A program made the position numbers and the translations under genes. Below the pieces are notes generated by a model. That model was not told the DNA's origin. It saw nothing but the letters and a program-made list of their open reading frames with translations, and ran no database searches. Shown here in pieces: positions 6,659 to 16,422 of a DNA stretch of 64,000 nucleotides; position 1 is the first letter of the stretch, and the number at the start of each line of letters is the position of its first letter. The stretch comes from Roseococcus sp. SDR (GTDB taxonomy: Bacteria > Pseudomonadota > Alphaproteobacteria > Acetobacterales > Acetobacteraceae), in NCBI RefSeq assembly GCF_019083995.1, contig NZ_JAHRCU010000006.1, positions 1 through 64,000 on the forward strand, read 5' to 3'.

Positions 6659-7621
6659 ATGCTGACCCGCCGCGCCACGCTGGCCCTGCCTTTGCTCGCC
6701 ACGCCCGCGCTGGCGCAAGGCAGCTTCCCCAACCGCCCGCTGACCATCCTGATCCCCTTCGCCGCGGGCGGCCCGACCGACATGATCGCCCGCCTCATGG
6801 CCGAGGGCATGTCCAAGGAACTCGGCCAGCCCGTCGCAGCCGAGAACGTGACCGGCGCGGGCGGCACCATCGCCGCGGCCCGCGTGGCGGCCTCCCGCCC
6901 CGATGGCCACACGCTGCTGATCCACCATATCGGCCTGGCCGCCGCCGCCACCCTCTACCGCCAGCTCCCCTTCTCCATCGAGCGCGGCCTGGCGCCGCTC
7001 GGCCTCGTCTCCCACACCGGCATGACGCTGGTGGCCCGCCCGGATTTCCCGGCGAATGACCTGCGTGGCTACATCGCGCAGCTCCGCGAGCGCGGCGATG
7101 CGCTGAACCTCGGCCATAGCGGCCTCGGCGGCTCCAACCAGCTTTGCGGCATGCTGCTGCAGCACGCGGCCGGGCGCAGCGCCACCACCATCGTCTTCCG
7201 CGGCTCGGCGCCGGCCATGACCGAGATGATGGCCGGCCGCCTCGACATCAGCTGCGAACAGGCGACCGTCGCCGCCCCCTTCGTGCGCGACAACCGCATC
7301 AAGGGCTTCGCCGTGACCCTGCCCGAGCGCATCCCGGGCCTCGACCTGCCCACCGCGCGGGAACAGGGCGTGGACCTCATCATGTCCGCCTGGCACGGCC
7401 TCTACGCCGCCGCCGGCACGCCGCCCGAAATCCAGATGCGCCTCGCCCAGGCCATGCGCGCCGCCCTGCGCGAGGAACGCCTGCGCGCCCGCTACGCCGA
7501 AACACTCACCACCGTGGCCGCCGAGAACGAAGTGAACCCGGATTTCCACGCGAGCTTCCTGGCGAGCGAAATCACGCGGCTGCGTCCGCTCATCGTCGCG
7601 GCGGGGCAATACGCGGATTGA
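6659..7621 (+). CDS. Periplasmic binding protein of the TctC/Bug family (tripartite tricarboxylate type)
   Basis: 320 residues with an N-terminal signal MLTRRATLALPLLATPALAQ. The mature protein starts FPNRPLTILIPFAAGGPTD, the hallmark of Bug/TctC binding proteins, followed by GQPVAAENVTGAGGTIAA, ASRPDGHTLLI and MSAWHGLYAAAGTPPE. Such proteins bind organic carboxylates for TctAB permeases. No tctA or tctB is nearby, so it is an orphan, as is common in Roseomonas and Bordetella-type genomes. It follows ttuC by 22 bp with GAGGA before the ATG, suggesting cotranscription and tartrate or a related acid as ligand (inferred). The start at 6659 was preferred over an in-frame ATG at 6620, which overlaps ttuC and lacks the signal peptide at its N-terminus. 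Confidence 0.9.
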   Translation: MLTRRATLALPLLATPALAQGSFPNRPLTILIPFAAGGPTDMIARLMAEGMSKELGQPVAAENVTGAGGTIAAARVAASRPDGHTLLIHHIGLAAAATLYRQLPFSIERGLAPLGLVSHTGMTLVARPDFPANDLRGYIAQLRERGDALNLGHSGLGGSNQLCGMLLQHAAGRSATTIVFRGSAPAMTEMMAGRLDISCEQATVAAPFVRDNRIKGFAVTLPERIPGLDLPTAREQGVDLIMSAWHGLYAAAGTPPEIQMRLAQAMRAALREERLRARYAETLTTVAAENEVNPDFHASFLASEITRLRPLIVAAGQYAD

Positions 7622-7626
7622 AGAAT

Positions 7627-7668
7627 CCAGGGCTCCGCCCTGGACCCGCCGGGGCCGAGAGGCCCCGG
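7627..7668. repeat. Double-hairpin intergenic element, probable bidirectional terminator
   Basis: Two perfect hairpins lie between the convergent binding-protein and aminotransferase genes: CCAGGGC-TCC-GCCCTGG (7627-7643) and CCGGGGCC-GAGA-GGCCCCGG (7649-7668). The second resembles the third arm of the element at 4739-4821. Position suggests transcription termination from both sides, although no T-run follows. Confidence 0.6.
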
Positions 7669-7675
7669 ACCCCGG

Positions 7676-8845
7676 CTATCGCCCGAGCCAGCCGGACAGG
7701 CGGCCCGGGGCTTCCGCCATCGCGGCCTCATCCCCGCAATAGCTGAAGCGCAAAAACCGCGCGCCGCGCGTGCGGTCGAAATCCACGCCGGGCGTCGCCG
7801 CGATGCCGGCACCCTCCAGCATCCGCGCCGCGAATTCCACGCTGTCATTCGTCAGGTGCGAGACGTCGCACCACAGGTAGAACGCCCCATCCGCCGCCGC
7901 GATCCGGTCGAACCCGGCCCCCGGCAGCCCTTCCAGCAGGCGCGCGCGGCTGCGGGCATAGGCGGCCTTCTTCGCCTCCAATTCCGCCACGCAATCCATC
8001 GCCGCCCTTGCGGCCACCTGCGCCACATGCGGCGCCGAGATGAACATGTTCTGCGCCAGGCACTCCACCGGCCGCACCAGATCCTCCGGCAGCACCAGCC
8101 AGCCGATGCGCCAGCCCGTCATGCACCAGTATTTGCTGAAGCTGTTGACGATGACGGCACTCTCGGAAAACGCCGCGGCGCTGCTTTCCGGGACACTCCC
8201 CCAGGAGAGCCCGTGATAGATCTCGTCCGAGATCAGCCGCACCCCCTTCGCATGGCACCAGCGCGCGATCGCGGCCAGTTCCTCCGGCGCCAGCATGGTC
8301 CCGGCCGGGTTGCAGGGGCTTGCGATCACGAGACCATCCGGCAGCGGGTCGAGCGTCTCCAGCATGGCGAGGCTCGGCTGGAAGCGCGTCTCCGGCCCGC
8401 ATTCCAGCAGCACCGGCTCCATGCCCAGCGCGGTCAGGATATTCGCATAGGGCGGGTAGAAGGGGGCTGCCATCGCCACCCGGTCGCCCCGGTCGAAGGC
8501 CGCCAGGAAGGCCAAGGGAAAGGCGCCCGACGCCCCCACCGTCACCGCGATGCGCGAAGCCGGCACGGAAAGCCCGTAATGATCGAGGTAATGGCGCGAA
8601 ATCCGCTCGCGCAGATCGGGCAGCCCGAAGGCTTCGGTATAGCCCAGCGGCGCGCCTGATTGCAGCGCGGTCATGGCGGCGGCCACCGCCCCGGCCGGTG
8701 CGGCCGTCCCTGGCTGCCCCACCTCCATGCGGAGAATCCCCGGCGCGCCCGGGGCCAGGCTCGCGGCGCGCGCATTGGCCGCCGCGATCACATCCATCAC
8801 CAGGAAGGGCGGCGCCTCCGCCCCCCGGCCGATTTTCAGGCTCAC
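7676..8845 (-). CDS. PLP-dependent aminotransferase, class I/II (fold type I)
   Basis: 389 residues. The aspartate-aminotransferase superfamily layout is complete: MEVGQPGTAAP, YTEAFGLPDLRERIS, GASGAFPLAFLAAFDRGDRV, ASPCNPAGTMLAPEEL (the Asn that contacts PLP), LISDEIYHGLSW (Asp and Tyr), SFSKYWCMTGWRIGW (the Schiff-base Lys), and the C-terminal FLRFSYCGDEAAM with the carboxylate-binding Arg. Substrate is not evident. The GTG start at 8845 overlaps the stop of the gamma-glutamyltransferase-like gene (GTGA), so the two are translationally coupled. A 30-codon upstream extension is open but codes for no family sequence. Confidence 0.88.
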   Translation of the reverse strand: MSLKIGRGAEAPPFLVMDVIAAANARAASLAPGAPGILRMEVGQPGTAAPAGAVAAAMTALQSGAPLGYTEAFGLPDLRERISRHYLDHYGLSVPASRIAVTVGASGAFPLAFLAAFDRGDRVAMAAPFYPPYANILTALGMEPVLLECGPETRFQPSLAMLETLDPLPDGLVIASPCNPAGTMLAPEELAAIARWCHAKGVRLISDEIYHGLSWGSVPESSAAAFSESAVIVNSFSKYWCMTGWRIGWLVLPEDLVRPVECLAQNMFISAPHVAQVAARAAMDCVAELEAKKAAYARSRARLLEGLPGAGFDRIAAADGAFYLWCDVSHLTNDSVEFAARMLEGAGIAATPGVDFDRTRGARFLRFSYCGDEAAMAEAPGRLSGWLGR

Positions 8846-10311
8846 CGGTCGGTGGCGCCCATCGCGACACCCGTCCCGCGCGGATCGGACAGCGTGGTGC
8901 AGAGCGAGGGCCAGCCCGGCAGGTAGCGCGGGCACATCCCCAGCTGCGCGCGCCCCGGCTCGGGCACGATCTGCACCGCCGCCTCGGCCCCGGCATCGCG
9001 CAGCATCTGCGCCGCCATCGGCCCGGCCACCGCCATCGGCGCCCCTTCCTGGCCCGAGCCCGCCGCCGCCATGCGGAAGGCGCGGAGATTGGGGTTCCAG
9101 CCCACGGCGGCAGAGAGCAGCGGCGGCTGCACGCGGCCGATATTCGGCGCGGCCGCCATCAGGAAGCCCATGCCCGGCGCGATGCGCCCCGTGCCGAAGA
9201 GGTTGTTCATGGTGAAGGCGCAGCTCACCGCATTGCCCTCGCGGTCGAACACCATCAGCCCCGCGCTGGCCGGCAGGTTGCCCGGCAGCCCACCGGGCAG
9301 CCCGGCATCGGCGAGCAGCGCCTGAGGATCGCCCCCGCGCTGGCGCCAGGCGGCGGCGACGGCCAGTGAGCGCGCCTGCGCCTCTTCCAGCCTCTGATTC
9401 GCCTGCAGCGCCTGGAAAGCCGCGGCGGCGGCCAGCCCGCCATCGGCCGGCGGCGGCAGGAAGGCGATCCGGTCGCCCCCGCGCGCATTGACGAAGACGG
9501 GCCGCACCACCTCGGGCAGGGCCGCGCGCATCTCGCCCACGCTGATCGTGCCCACGCCGATCTGGCCCGTCGCCTCCTCGATGCGCCGCGCCAGGGCACC
9601 CTGGTGCAGATCGCCCACGCCGGCCACGCGCAGCGCCGTCAGCGTGCCGCCCAGCGCCGGGTTCTGGAACCGGTCGCCCACCGCGATGGGGCGGCCATCC
9701 GGCGTCGCGAACACCGCACGCGCCTGCGGGTCGGCAAAGAGCGGGGCCGAGACCGCCACCAGGTCATTGTAGAGCGCGCGCGACATGGGCGCGCCGAAGC
9801 GGGCCAGCTGCTCGGCCGGCGCGATGAGTTCCTCGAAGGGCCGGCTGCGCGGCATGCGCGCCTGCACGGCGAACAGCCCGCGCGCCATCAGCGGCACGGC
9901 GGCCGGTCGGTCGGCATTGGGCGGGATGCCGGCGCGCGCGCCGGGCAGGAAGACCAGCGCCTCGGGGTCGTTGCGGCGCGCGTCATAGAGGATGCAGGCG
10001 CCGCCGCCGCCCAGGCCGACGCGCGAAGGCAGCGTCACCGTCATGGTGAAGGCCGCCGCCACCGCCGCATCCGCCGCATTGCCGCCGGCCGAGAGGATGT
10101 CCCGCGCGACGGCGACCGCCACCGGCTCCTCGCCCGCCACGCCGCCCAGGAAGCCGCTCACATGCCCCGGCGTGCCCGCCGGCACGGAGGGGCCGCCCAG
10201 CAGCGAATTGGTCACGTTGCGCGTCGCCTGGCAGCCGGCGAGCGTGAGGCCGCCCAGCATCAGGGCAAGCAAACGGATCGGACGGGTGAGGGGCCGCGCG
10301 GTGTTGCTCAT
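8842..10311 (-). CDS. Gamma-glutamyltransferase-like lipoprotein with non-canonical active site
   Basis: 489 residues, shorter than typical GGT (about 570-580). A lipoprotein signal is clear (LLALMLGGLTLAGC, lipidated Cys27). The N-terminal large-subunit region (AGGNAADAAVAAAFTMTV, GLGGGGACILYD) and small-subunit region (LMVFDREGNAVSCAFTMN, NNLFGTGRIAPGMGF) identify the family. Two key features differ: the RExAP loop that binds the glutamate carboxylate is replaced by FLPGARAG, and the nucleophile Thr that begins the mature small subunit in TTHxSVVD aligns with Ser in NLPASAGLMVFD. It may be a Ser-type Ntn hydrolase, a differently specific one, or inactive. It is coupled by a 4-bp overlap to the downstream aminotransferase. 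Confidence 0.82.
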   Translation of the reverse strand: MSNTARPLTRPIRLLALMLGGLTLAGCQATRNVTNSLLGGPSVPAGTPGHVSGFLGGVAGEEPVAVAVARDILSAGGNAADAAVAAAFTMTVTLPSRVGLGGGGACILYDARRNDPEALVFLPGARAGIPPNADRPAAVPLMARGLFAVQARMPRSRPFEELIAPAEQLARFGAPMSRALYNDLVAVSAPLFADPQARAVFATPDGRPIAVGDRFQNPALGGTLTALRVAGVGDLHQGALARRIEEATGQIGVGTISVGEMRAALPEVVRPVFVNARGGDRIAFLPPPADGGLAAAAAFQALQANQRLEEAQARSLAVAAAWRQRGGDPQALLADAGLPGGLPGNLPASAGLMVFDREGNAVSCAFTMNNLFGTGRIAPGMGFLMAAAPNIGRVQPPLLSAAVGWNPNLRAFRMAAAGSGQEGAPMAVAGPMAAQMLRDAGAEAAVQIVPEPGRAQLGMCPRYLPGWPSLCTTLSDPRGTGVAMGATDR

Positions 10312-10489
10312 GCGATGGAGGCTCTGTTCCTCAAGCTGCCGGACCCTGCCGGCGGGTCACCTGGGATAGACGCCTTCGCCCCCCCAAGCAACGCCGGGCC
10401 GGTTTTTTCACCCCGGCTTCGTGACCCCGGGCGCGACGCCGCCGCCCGGATCGGCTATATCATGCGCCGGAAGAGGAGCCGGAACGGGC

Positions 10490-11236
10490 ATGACAGAAAC
10501 GACGAAGCGGCGCGGCCTGCTGGCCCTCGCCGCCCTGGTCCCGGGCGCGGCCGCCGCGCAGGGCCAGATGGGGGGCCTGACGGCCGAGCAGCGGGCCGAG
10601 GTGTTGCAGATCCTGCGCGAATCGCTCCGCCAGGACCCCTCCATCCTGCGCGACGCCCTCGCCAGCCTCGAACTCGCCGAGGAGACCGAGCGCGCCAACG
10701 CCCAGACCCGCGCCATCGCGCAGAATGCCGATGCCCTGTTCCGCGACGCGCAGGACGCGGTGAAGGGCAACCCCCAGGGCCGCGTCACCATCGTCGAGTT
10801 CTTCGACGCGCGCTGCGGCTACTGCAAGCAGCTCCATCCCACCATGGAGCAGCTGATCCAGCGCGAGCGCGACGTGCGCGTGGTGATGAAGGACCTGCCG
10901 ATCCTCGGCCCCAATTCCATCGCCGCCTCCCGCGCGCTGATCGCGGCCCAGCGCCAGAACCAGTATGGCGCGCTCTATGACGCGCTGATGCGCCTGCGCG
11001 AGGAACCGACCGAACCCGTGCTGCGCCGCGAGGCCGATCGCCTGCGCCTCGACTGGGCCCGGCTGCGCCGCGACATGGACGACGCCGCCACCACCGCCCG
11101 CATCGAGCGCAACCTCGGCCTCGCCCGCGCGCTCAACATCCAGGGGACGCCCGCGCTGATCGCCGGCACCACCCTCATCCCCGGCGCGGTGGACCTCGCC
11201 ACCCTCCAGCGGCTGACCGCCGCGCAGCGGAGCTGA
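10490..11236 (+). CDS. Periplasmic thioredoxin-fold oxidoreductase (DsbA/ScsC type)
   Basis: 248 residues: a short N-terminal signal with an [17 protein letters not shown] stretch, a helical N-terminal domain ([18 protein letters not shown], like the oligomerising domain of ScsC/DsbA-family proteins), then a thioredoxin fold with [14 protein letters not shown] (CGYC active site), [17 protein letters not shown] and the cis-Pro loop QGTPALIAG. These features indicate thiol-disulfide exchange or isomerisation in the periplasm. The start ATG at 10490 has AGGAG about 12 bp upstream. hmgA begins 5 bp downstream, so the two may be cotranscribed without obvious functional reason. Confidence 0.88.
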   Translation: MTETTKRRGLLALAALVPGAAAAQGQMGGLTAEQRAEVLQILRESLRQDPSILRDALASLELAEETERANAQTRAIAQNADALFRDAQDAVKGNPQGRVTIVEFFDARCGYCKQLHPTMEQLIQRERDVRVVMKDLPILGPNSIAASRALIAAQRQNQYGALYDALMRLREEPTEPVLRREADRLRLDWARLRRDMDDAATTARIERNLGLARALNIQGTPALIAGTTLIPGAVDLATLQRLTAAQRS

Positions 11237-11241
11237 CCGCC

Positions 11242-12543
11242 ATGGCAAACGGCTACATGAGCGGCTTCGGCAACGGCTTCGAGACGGAGGCGCTGCCCGG
11301 CGCGCTCCCCATCGGCCGCAACTCCCCCCAGCGCTGCGCCTATGGCCTCTATGCCGAGCAGCTCTCCGGCTCGCCCTTCACCGCGCCGCGCGCGACGAAT
11401 GAGCGCTCCTGGCTCTACCGCATCCGCCCGACCGTGGCGCATTGGGGCCGCTTCCAGCCGATGGATGCGCGCCACTGGCGCACCGCGCCGGCGGCCGAAC
11501 CGCCCATGCCGCCCGCGCCGCTGCGCTGGGATCCGCTGCCCATCCCCGCCGCCAGCCTCTCCTTCATCGAGGGCATGCACACCATCACGACGGCCGGCGA
11601 TGCGGGCGCGATGGCGGGCATGGCCGCGCATGTCTATCTCGCCACCCGCTCCATGACGGATGAGGTCTTCTACAACGCCGATGGCGAGATGCTCATCGTC
11701 CCCCAGCAGGGCGCGCTTCGCCTCGTCACCGAATTCGGCGTGATCGAGGTCGCTCCGGGCGAGATCGCCGTGCTGCCGCGCGGCGTGAAGTTCCGCGCCG
11801 AGCTGCCCGACGGGCCCGCGCGCGGCTATGTCTGCGAGAATTACGGCGGCGGGCTGACGCTCCCCGAGCGCGGCCCGATCGGCGCCAATTGCCTGGCCAA
11901 TCCGCGCGATTTCCTCACACCCGTCGCGGCCTATGAGGATCGCGACGCGCCCACGAAGCTGATGGTGAAGTGGGGCGGCAACCTCTGGGCGACGGAGATC
12001 GCGCATTCGCCGCTCGATGTCGTCGCCTGGCACGGCAATTACGCGCCCTACAAATACGACCTCCGGCGCTACTCGCCCGTCGGGCCCCTGCTGTTCGACC
12101 ATGCGGACCCCAGCATCTTCACCGTGCTCACCTCGGCCTCCGAGACGCCGGGCACGGCGAACATCGATTTCGTGATCTTCCCCGAGCGCTGGATGGTGGC
12201 GGAAAACACCTTCCGCCCGCCCTGGTACCACATGAACGTGATGAGCGAGTTCATGGGCCTGATCTATGGCGTGTATGACGCGAAGACCGGCGGCGGCTTC
12301 GCGCCGGGCGGCTTCTCGCTGCACAACACCATGCTGCCGCACGGCCCCGACATGGACGCCTTCGAGGCCGCGAGCCGCGTCGAGCTCAAGCCGCACAAGC
12401 TGACCGGCACGCTGGCCTTCATGTTCGAGACGCGCTTCCCGCAGCGCGTGACGGCCTTCGCCGCCGGCATCGCGCAATTGCAGCAGGATTATCCGAGCTA
12501 CGGCGCCGCGCTGAAGCGCAACTTCGACCCGTCAAAACCCTGA
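11242..12543 (+). CDS. hmgA: Homogentisate 1,2-dioxygenase
   Basis: 433 residues, normal length. The protein opens [20 protein letters not shown], the conserved N-terminus of the family, and contains [35 protein letters not shown], the iron-site segment [12 protein letters not shown] (His and Glu ligands) and [10 protein letters not shown] (His). It opens the ring of homogentisate to maleylacetoacetate in tyrosine/phenylalanine catabolism and needs Fe(II). fahA, the last step, is 6 kb downstream on the same strand; maleylacetoacetate isomerase and 4-hydroxyphenylpyruvate dioxygenase are not in the window. The TGA stop is the first part of the tandem repeat array that follows. Confidence 0.97.
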   Translation: MANGYMSGFGNGFETEALPGALPIGRNSPQRCAYGLYAEQLSGSPFTAPRATNERSWLYRIRPTVAHWGRFQPMDARHWRTAPAAEPPMPPAPLRWDPLPIPAASLSFIEGMHTITTAGDAGAMAGMAAHVYLATRSMTDEVFYNADGEMLIVPQQGALRLVTEFGVIEVAPGEIAVLPRGVKFRAELPDGPARGYVCENYGGGLTLPERGPIGANCLANPRDFLTPVAAYEDRDAPTKLMVKWGGNLWATEIAHSPLDVVAWHGNYAPYKYDLRRYSPVGPLLFDHADPSIFTVLTSASETPGTANIDFVIFPERWMVAENTFRPPWYHMNVMSEFMGLIYGVYDAKTGGGFAPGGFSLHNTMLPHGPDMDAFEAASRVELKPHKLTGTLAFMFETRFPQRVTAFAAGIAQLQQDYPSYGAALKRNFDPSKP

Positions 12544-12926
12544 GGGCGGAGACATCCGCGCGCAAGGCGCGCGGCGCCGCCCAACAGCGCCATGGGCCCA
12601 GCGCACCCGCGGCACGGCGAAGCCAAGCGGCCGGAGGCCGCGCCCGGCGTTTGAGGGCGGAGACATCCGCGCGCAAGGCGCGCGGCGCCGCCCAACCGGG
12701 CTAATGGCCCAGCGCACCCGCGGCGCGGCGAAGCCAAGCGGCCGGAGGCCGCGCCCGGCGCCTGAGGGCGGAGACATCCGCGCGCAAGGCGCGCGGCGCC
12801 GCCCAACCGGGCTAATGGCCCAGCGCACCCGCGGCGCGGCGAAGCCAAGCGGCCGGAGGCCGCGCCCGGCGCCTGAGGGCGCCAACAAACCGGCCGCACA
12901 GCGGCCGAAGGCCGCGCCCGGCGTTT
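12542..12926. repeat. Tandem array of a 111-bp GC-rich repeat (3 full units plus a 52-bp remnant)
   Basis: Three near-identical units of exactly 111 bp start with GAGGGCGGAGACATCCGCGC at 12542, 12653 and 12764. A shortened unit follows at 12875-12926. Units 2 and 3 are almost identical; unit 1 differs at a few positions (CAGCGCCAT instead of CGGGCTAAT). Each carries inverted repeats such as GCGCGC-AAG-GCGCGC and CGGCC-GGA-GGCCG and ends CGCGCCCGGCG(C/T). The first unit starts inside the hmgA stop codon. No unique spacers separate the units, so this is not a CRISPR array. The remaining gap to the kinase gene is repeat-derived; no gene is seen. Confidence 0.9.
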
Positions 12927-12933
12927 GAGGGCG

Positions 12934-15027
<2,094 letters not shown>

Positions 15028-15183
15028 GCGCGGTCAATCCCCTGGGATCGGAAGGTTTAACACGGATCATCCGCACTGGGCAGATGGCGCGTGGCGTGAC
15101 TCATGCCCCCCGCTGTGATTGATTGCCCGGTGGTGAGGATCTCTCAGGCCACCGCCAGAACAAGCCCGTAGGAGGGGGAGCCC

Positions 15184-16422
15184 ATGTCGCACGCCACCAA
15201 CCCGGGCTCCGTGACCTGGGCCGATGGCACGGCGATCGGCGTTCTCGTCGTGGATGACGAGCCGGTGGTGGCCGAGCAGCTCGCCCAGGGCCTCGCCGCG
15301 CACGGCATGTGCACCGGCTTCGTCCACAACGCGACCGACGCGCTGGCCCGCCTGGATGCCGACCCCGCGATCGGCGTGGTGGTGACCGATATCCGCATGC
15401 CCGGCGGCGACGGCCTCGGCCTGGCCCAGCGCATCCTCTCCCAGCGCCCCGCCAGCGCGGCGGTCGAAGTCATCATCATCACCGGCCACGCGACGATCGA
15501 GGACGCGACGGCCGCCGTCCGCACCGGCGTCGCCGATTTCCTCCGCAAGCCCTTCCGCCTGGCCGAGGCGGTGCAGGCCGTCACCAAGGCCATGGGCCGC
15601 GTCGTCACCCAGCGCGCGCTAGCGAGCGAGCGCGCGGCGGTGAGCGACCGCCTGGCCCGCATGGAGCAGGAACGCGCCGCCCTGCAGGGCCAGATGCGCG
15701 AATTGGGCGCACGGCTGGCCGCGCAATCCGCCCCCGCCGCCGCCACCGCCGCGATCGAGCGCGACATGGCCGCCATCTCCCACGCGCTGCGCACGCCGCT
15801 CATCGCCATCTCGGGCGGGGCGGAGCTGCTGGCCCATGGCGGCCTCTCGCGGGGGGATGAGGCCGAGTATCATGACCTGCTGCGCGGCGGGGTGCAGCGT
15901 GTGGTCCAGGCGGTGGAGCTGGTCGAGGAACTCCATCGCATCGAGCGCCCGGCGAGCGACGAGGAGCCCGCCGCCGTGCCCTTGGCGCCCGCGCTGCGGG
16001 CGGCAGTGGCGGCGGCCCGCCCGCTGGCGGATGCGAAGCGCCTGCGCCTGGGCGCCACGCCCGTCCTGCCCGAGCTCGCCGCGACCGGCACCCCGTCCCG
16101 CCTGCGCCGCGCCGTCGAGCAATGCGTGCTCGCGGCCGCGGACTGGTGCGCCGAGGGCGGCGACGTGCTCGCCCTGCTCGAACCGCATGAGGAAGCCGGC
16201 GCCGGCTGGGCGCTGGTCACCCTGCTGGCCGGCCCGGCCGACGGCCTGGATACGCCGCCCCCCGGCATCGCCTTCCCCCTGGCCGGCTCGGCCCATGCGC
16301 GCACGCAGGAATCGCTGCATTTCGCCATCGCACGCCGCATCGCCGAGCAGCATGGCGGGCAGGTCACCTCCTGGAATGGCGGTCCGGGCCGCATGGCGAT
16401 CCGGCTCGCCCTCCGACAGTGA
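15184..16422 (+). CDS. Response-regulator receiver fused to a degenerate histidine-kinase module
   Basis: 412 residues. Residues about 18-135 are a complete receiver: VLVVDDEPVV (acidic pair), VTDIRMPGGDGLG (phospho-acceptor Asp), IIITGHA (Thr) and FLRKPFRL (Lys). A coiled-coil-like linker (about 150-190) leads to a DHp-like helix AAISHALRTPLIAISGGAELL, which keeps His. The ATPase region is degenerate: there is no N-box NxxxNA or GxGxG lid, only remnants such as FAIARRIAEQHGGQV. There is no DNA-binding or enzymatic output domain. GGAGGGGGAG precedes the ATG. The stop overlaps the GTG of the following sensor kinase (GTGA). It is probably a phosphorelay or adaptor component receiving phosphate from one or both neighbouring kinases (inferred). 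Confidence 0.88.
   Translation: MSHATNPGSVTWADGTAIGVLVVDDEPVVAEQLAQGLAAHGMCTGFVHNATDALARLDADPAIGVVVTDIRMPGGDGLGLAQRILSQRPASAAVEVIIITGHATIEDATAAVRTGVADFLRKPFRLAEAVQAVTKAMGRVVTQRALASERAAVSDRLARMEQERAALQGQMRELGARLAAQSAPAAATAAIERDMAAISHALRTPLIAISGGAELLAHGGLSRGDEAEYHDLLRGGVQRVVQAVELVEELHRIERPASDEEPAAVPLAPALRAAVAAARPLADAKRLRLGATPVLPELAATGTPSRLRRAVEQCVLAAADWCAEGGDVLALLEPHEEAGAGWALVTLLAGPADGLDTPPPGIAFPLAGSAHARTQESLHFAIARRIAEQHGGQVTSWNGGPGRMAIRLALRQ

Noticed and set aside
5533-6951. Upstream extension of the GntR gene through ttuC
   Set aside because: The frame is open but lies antisense to ttuC. GntR homology begins shortly after the ATG at 5520.
7627-7668. Classical intrinsic terminator
   Set aside because: The stems are strong, but no T-run follows on either strand, so it is listed as a repeat element with possible terminator function.
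12542-12926. CRISPR array
   Set aside because: The repeats are regular, but units are contiguous 111-bp copies with no unique spacers of constant length, and no cas genes are in the window.
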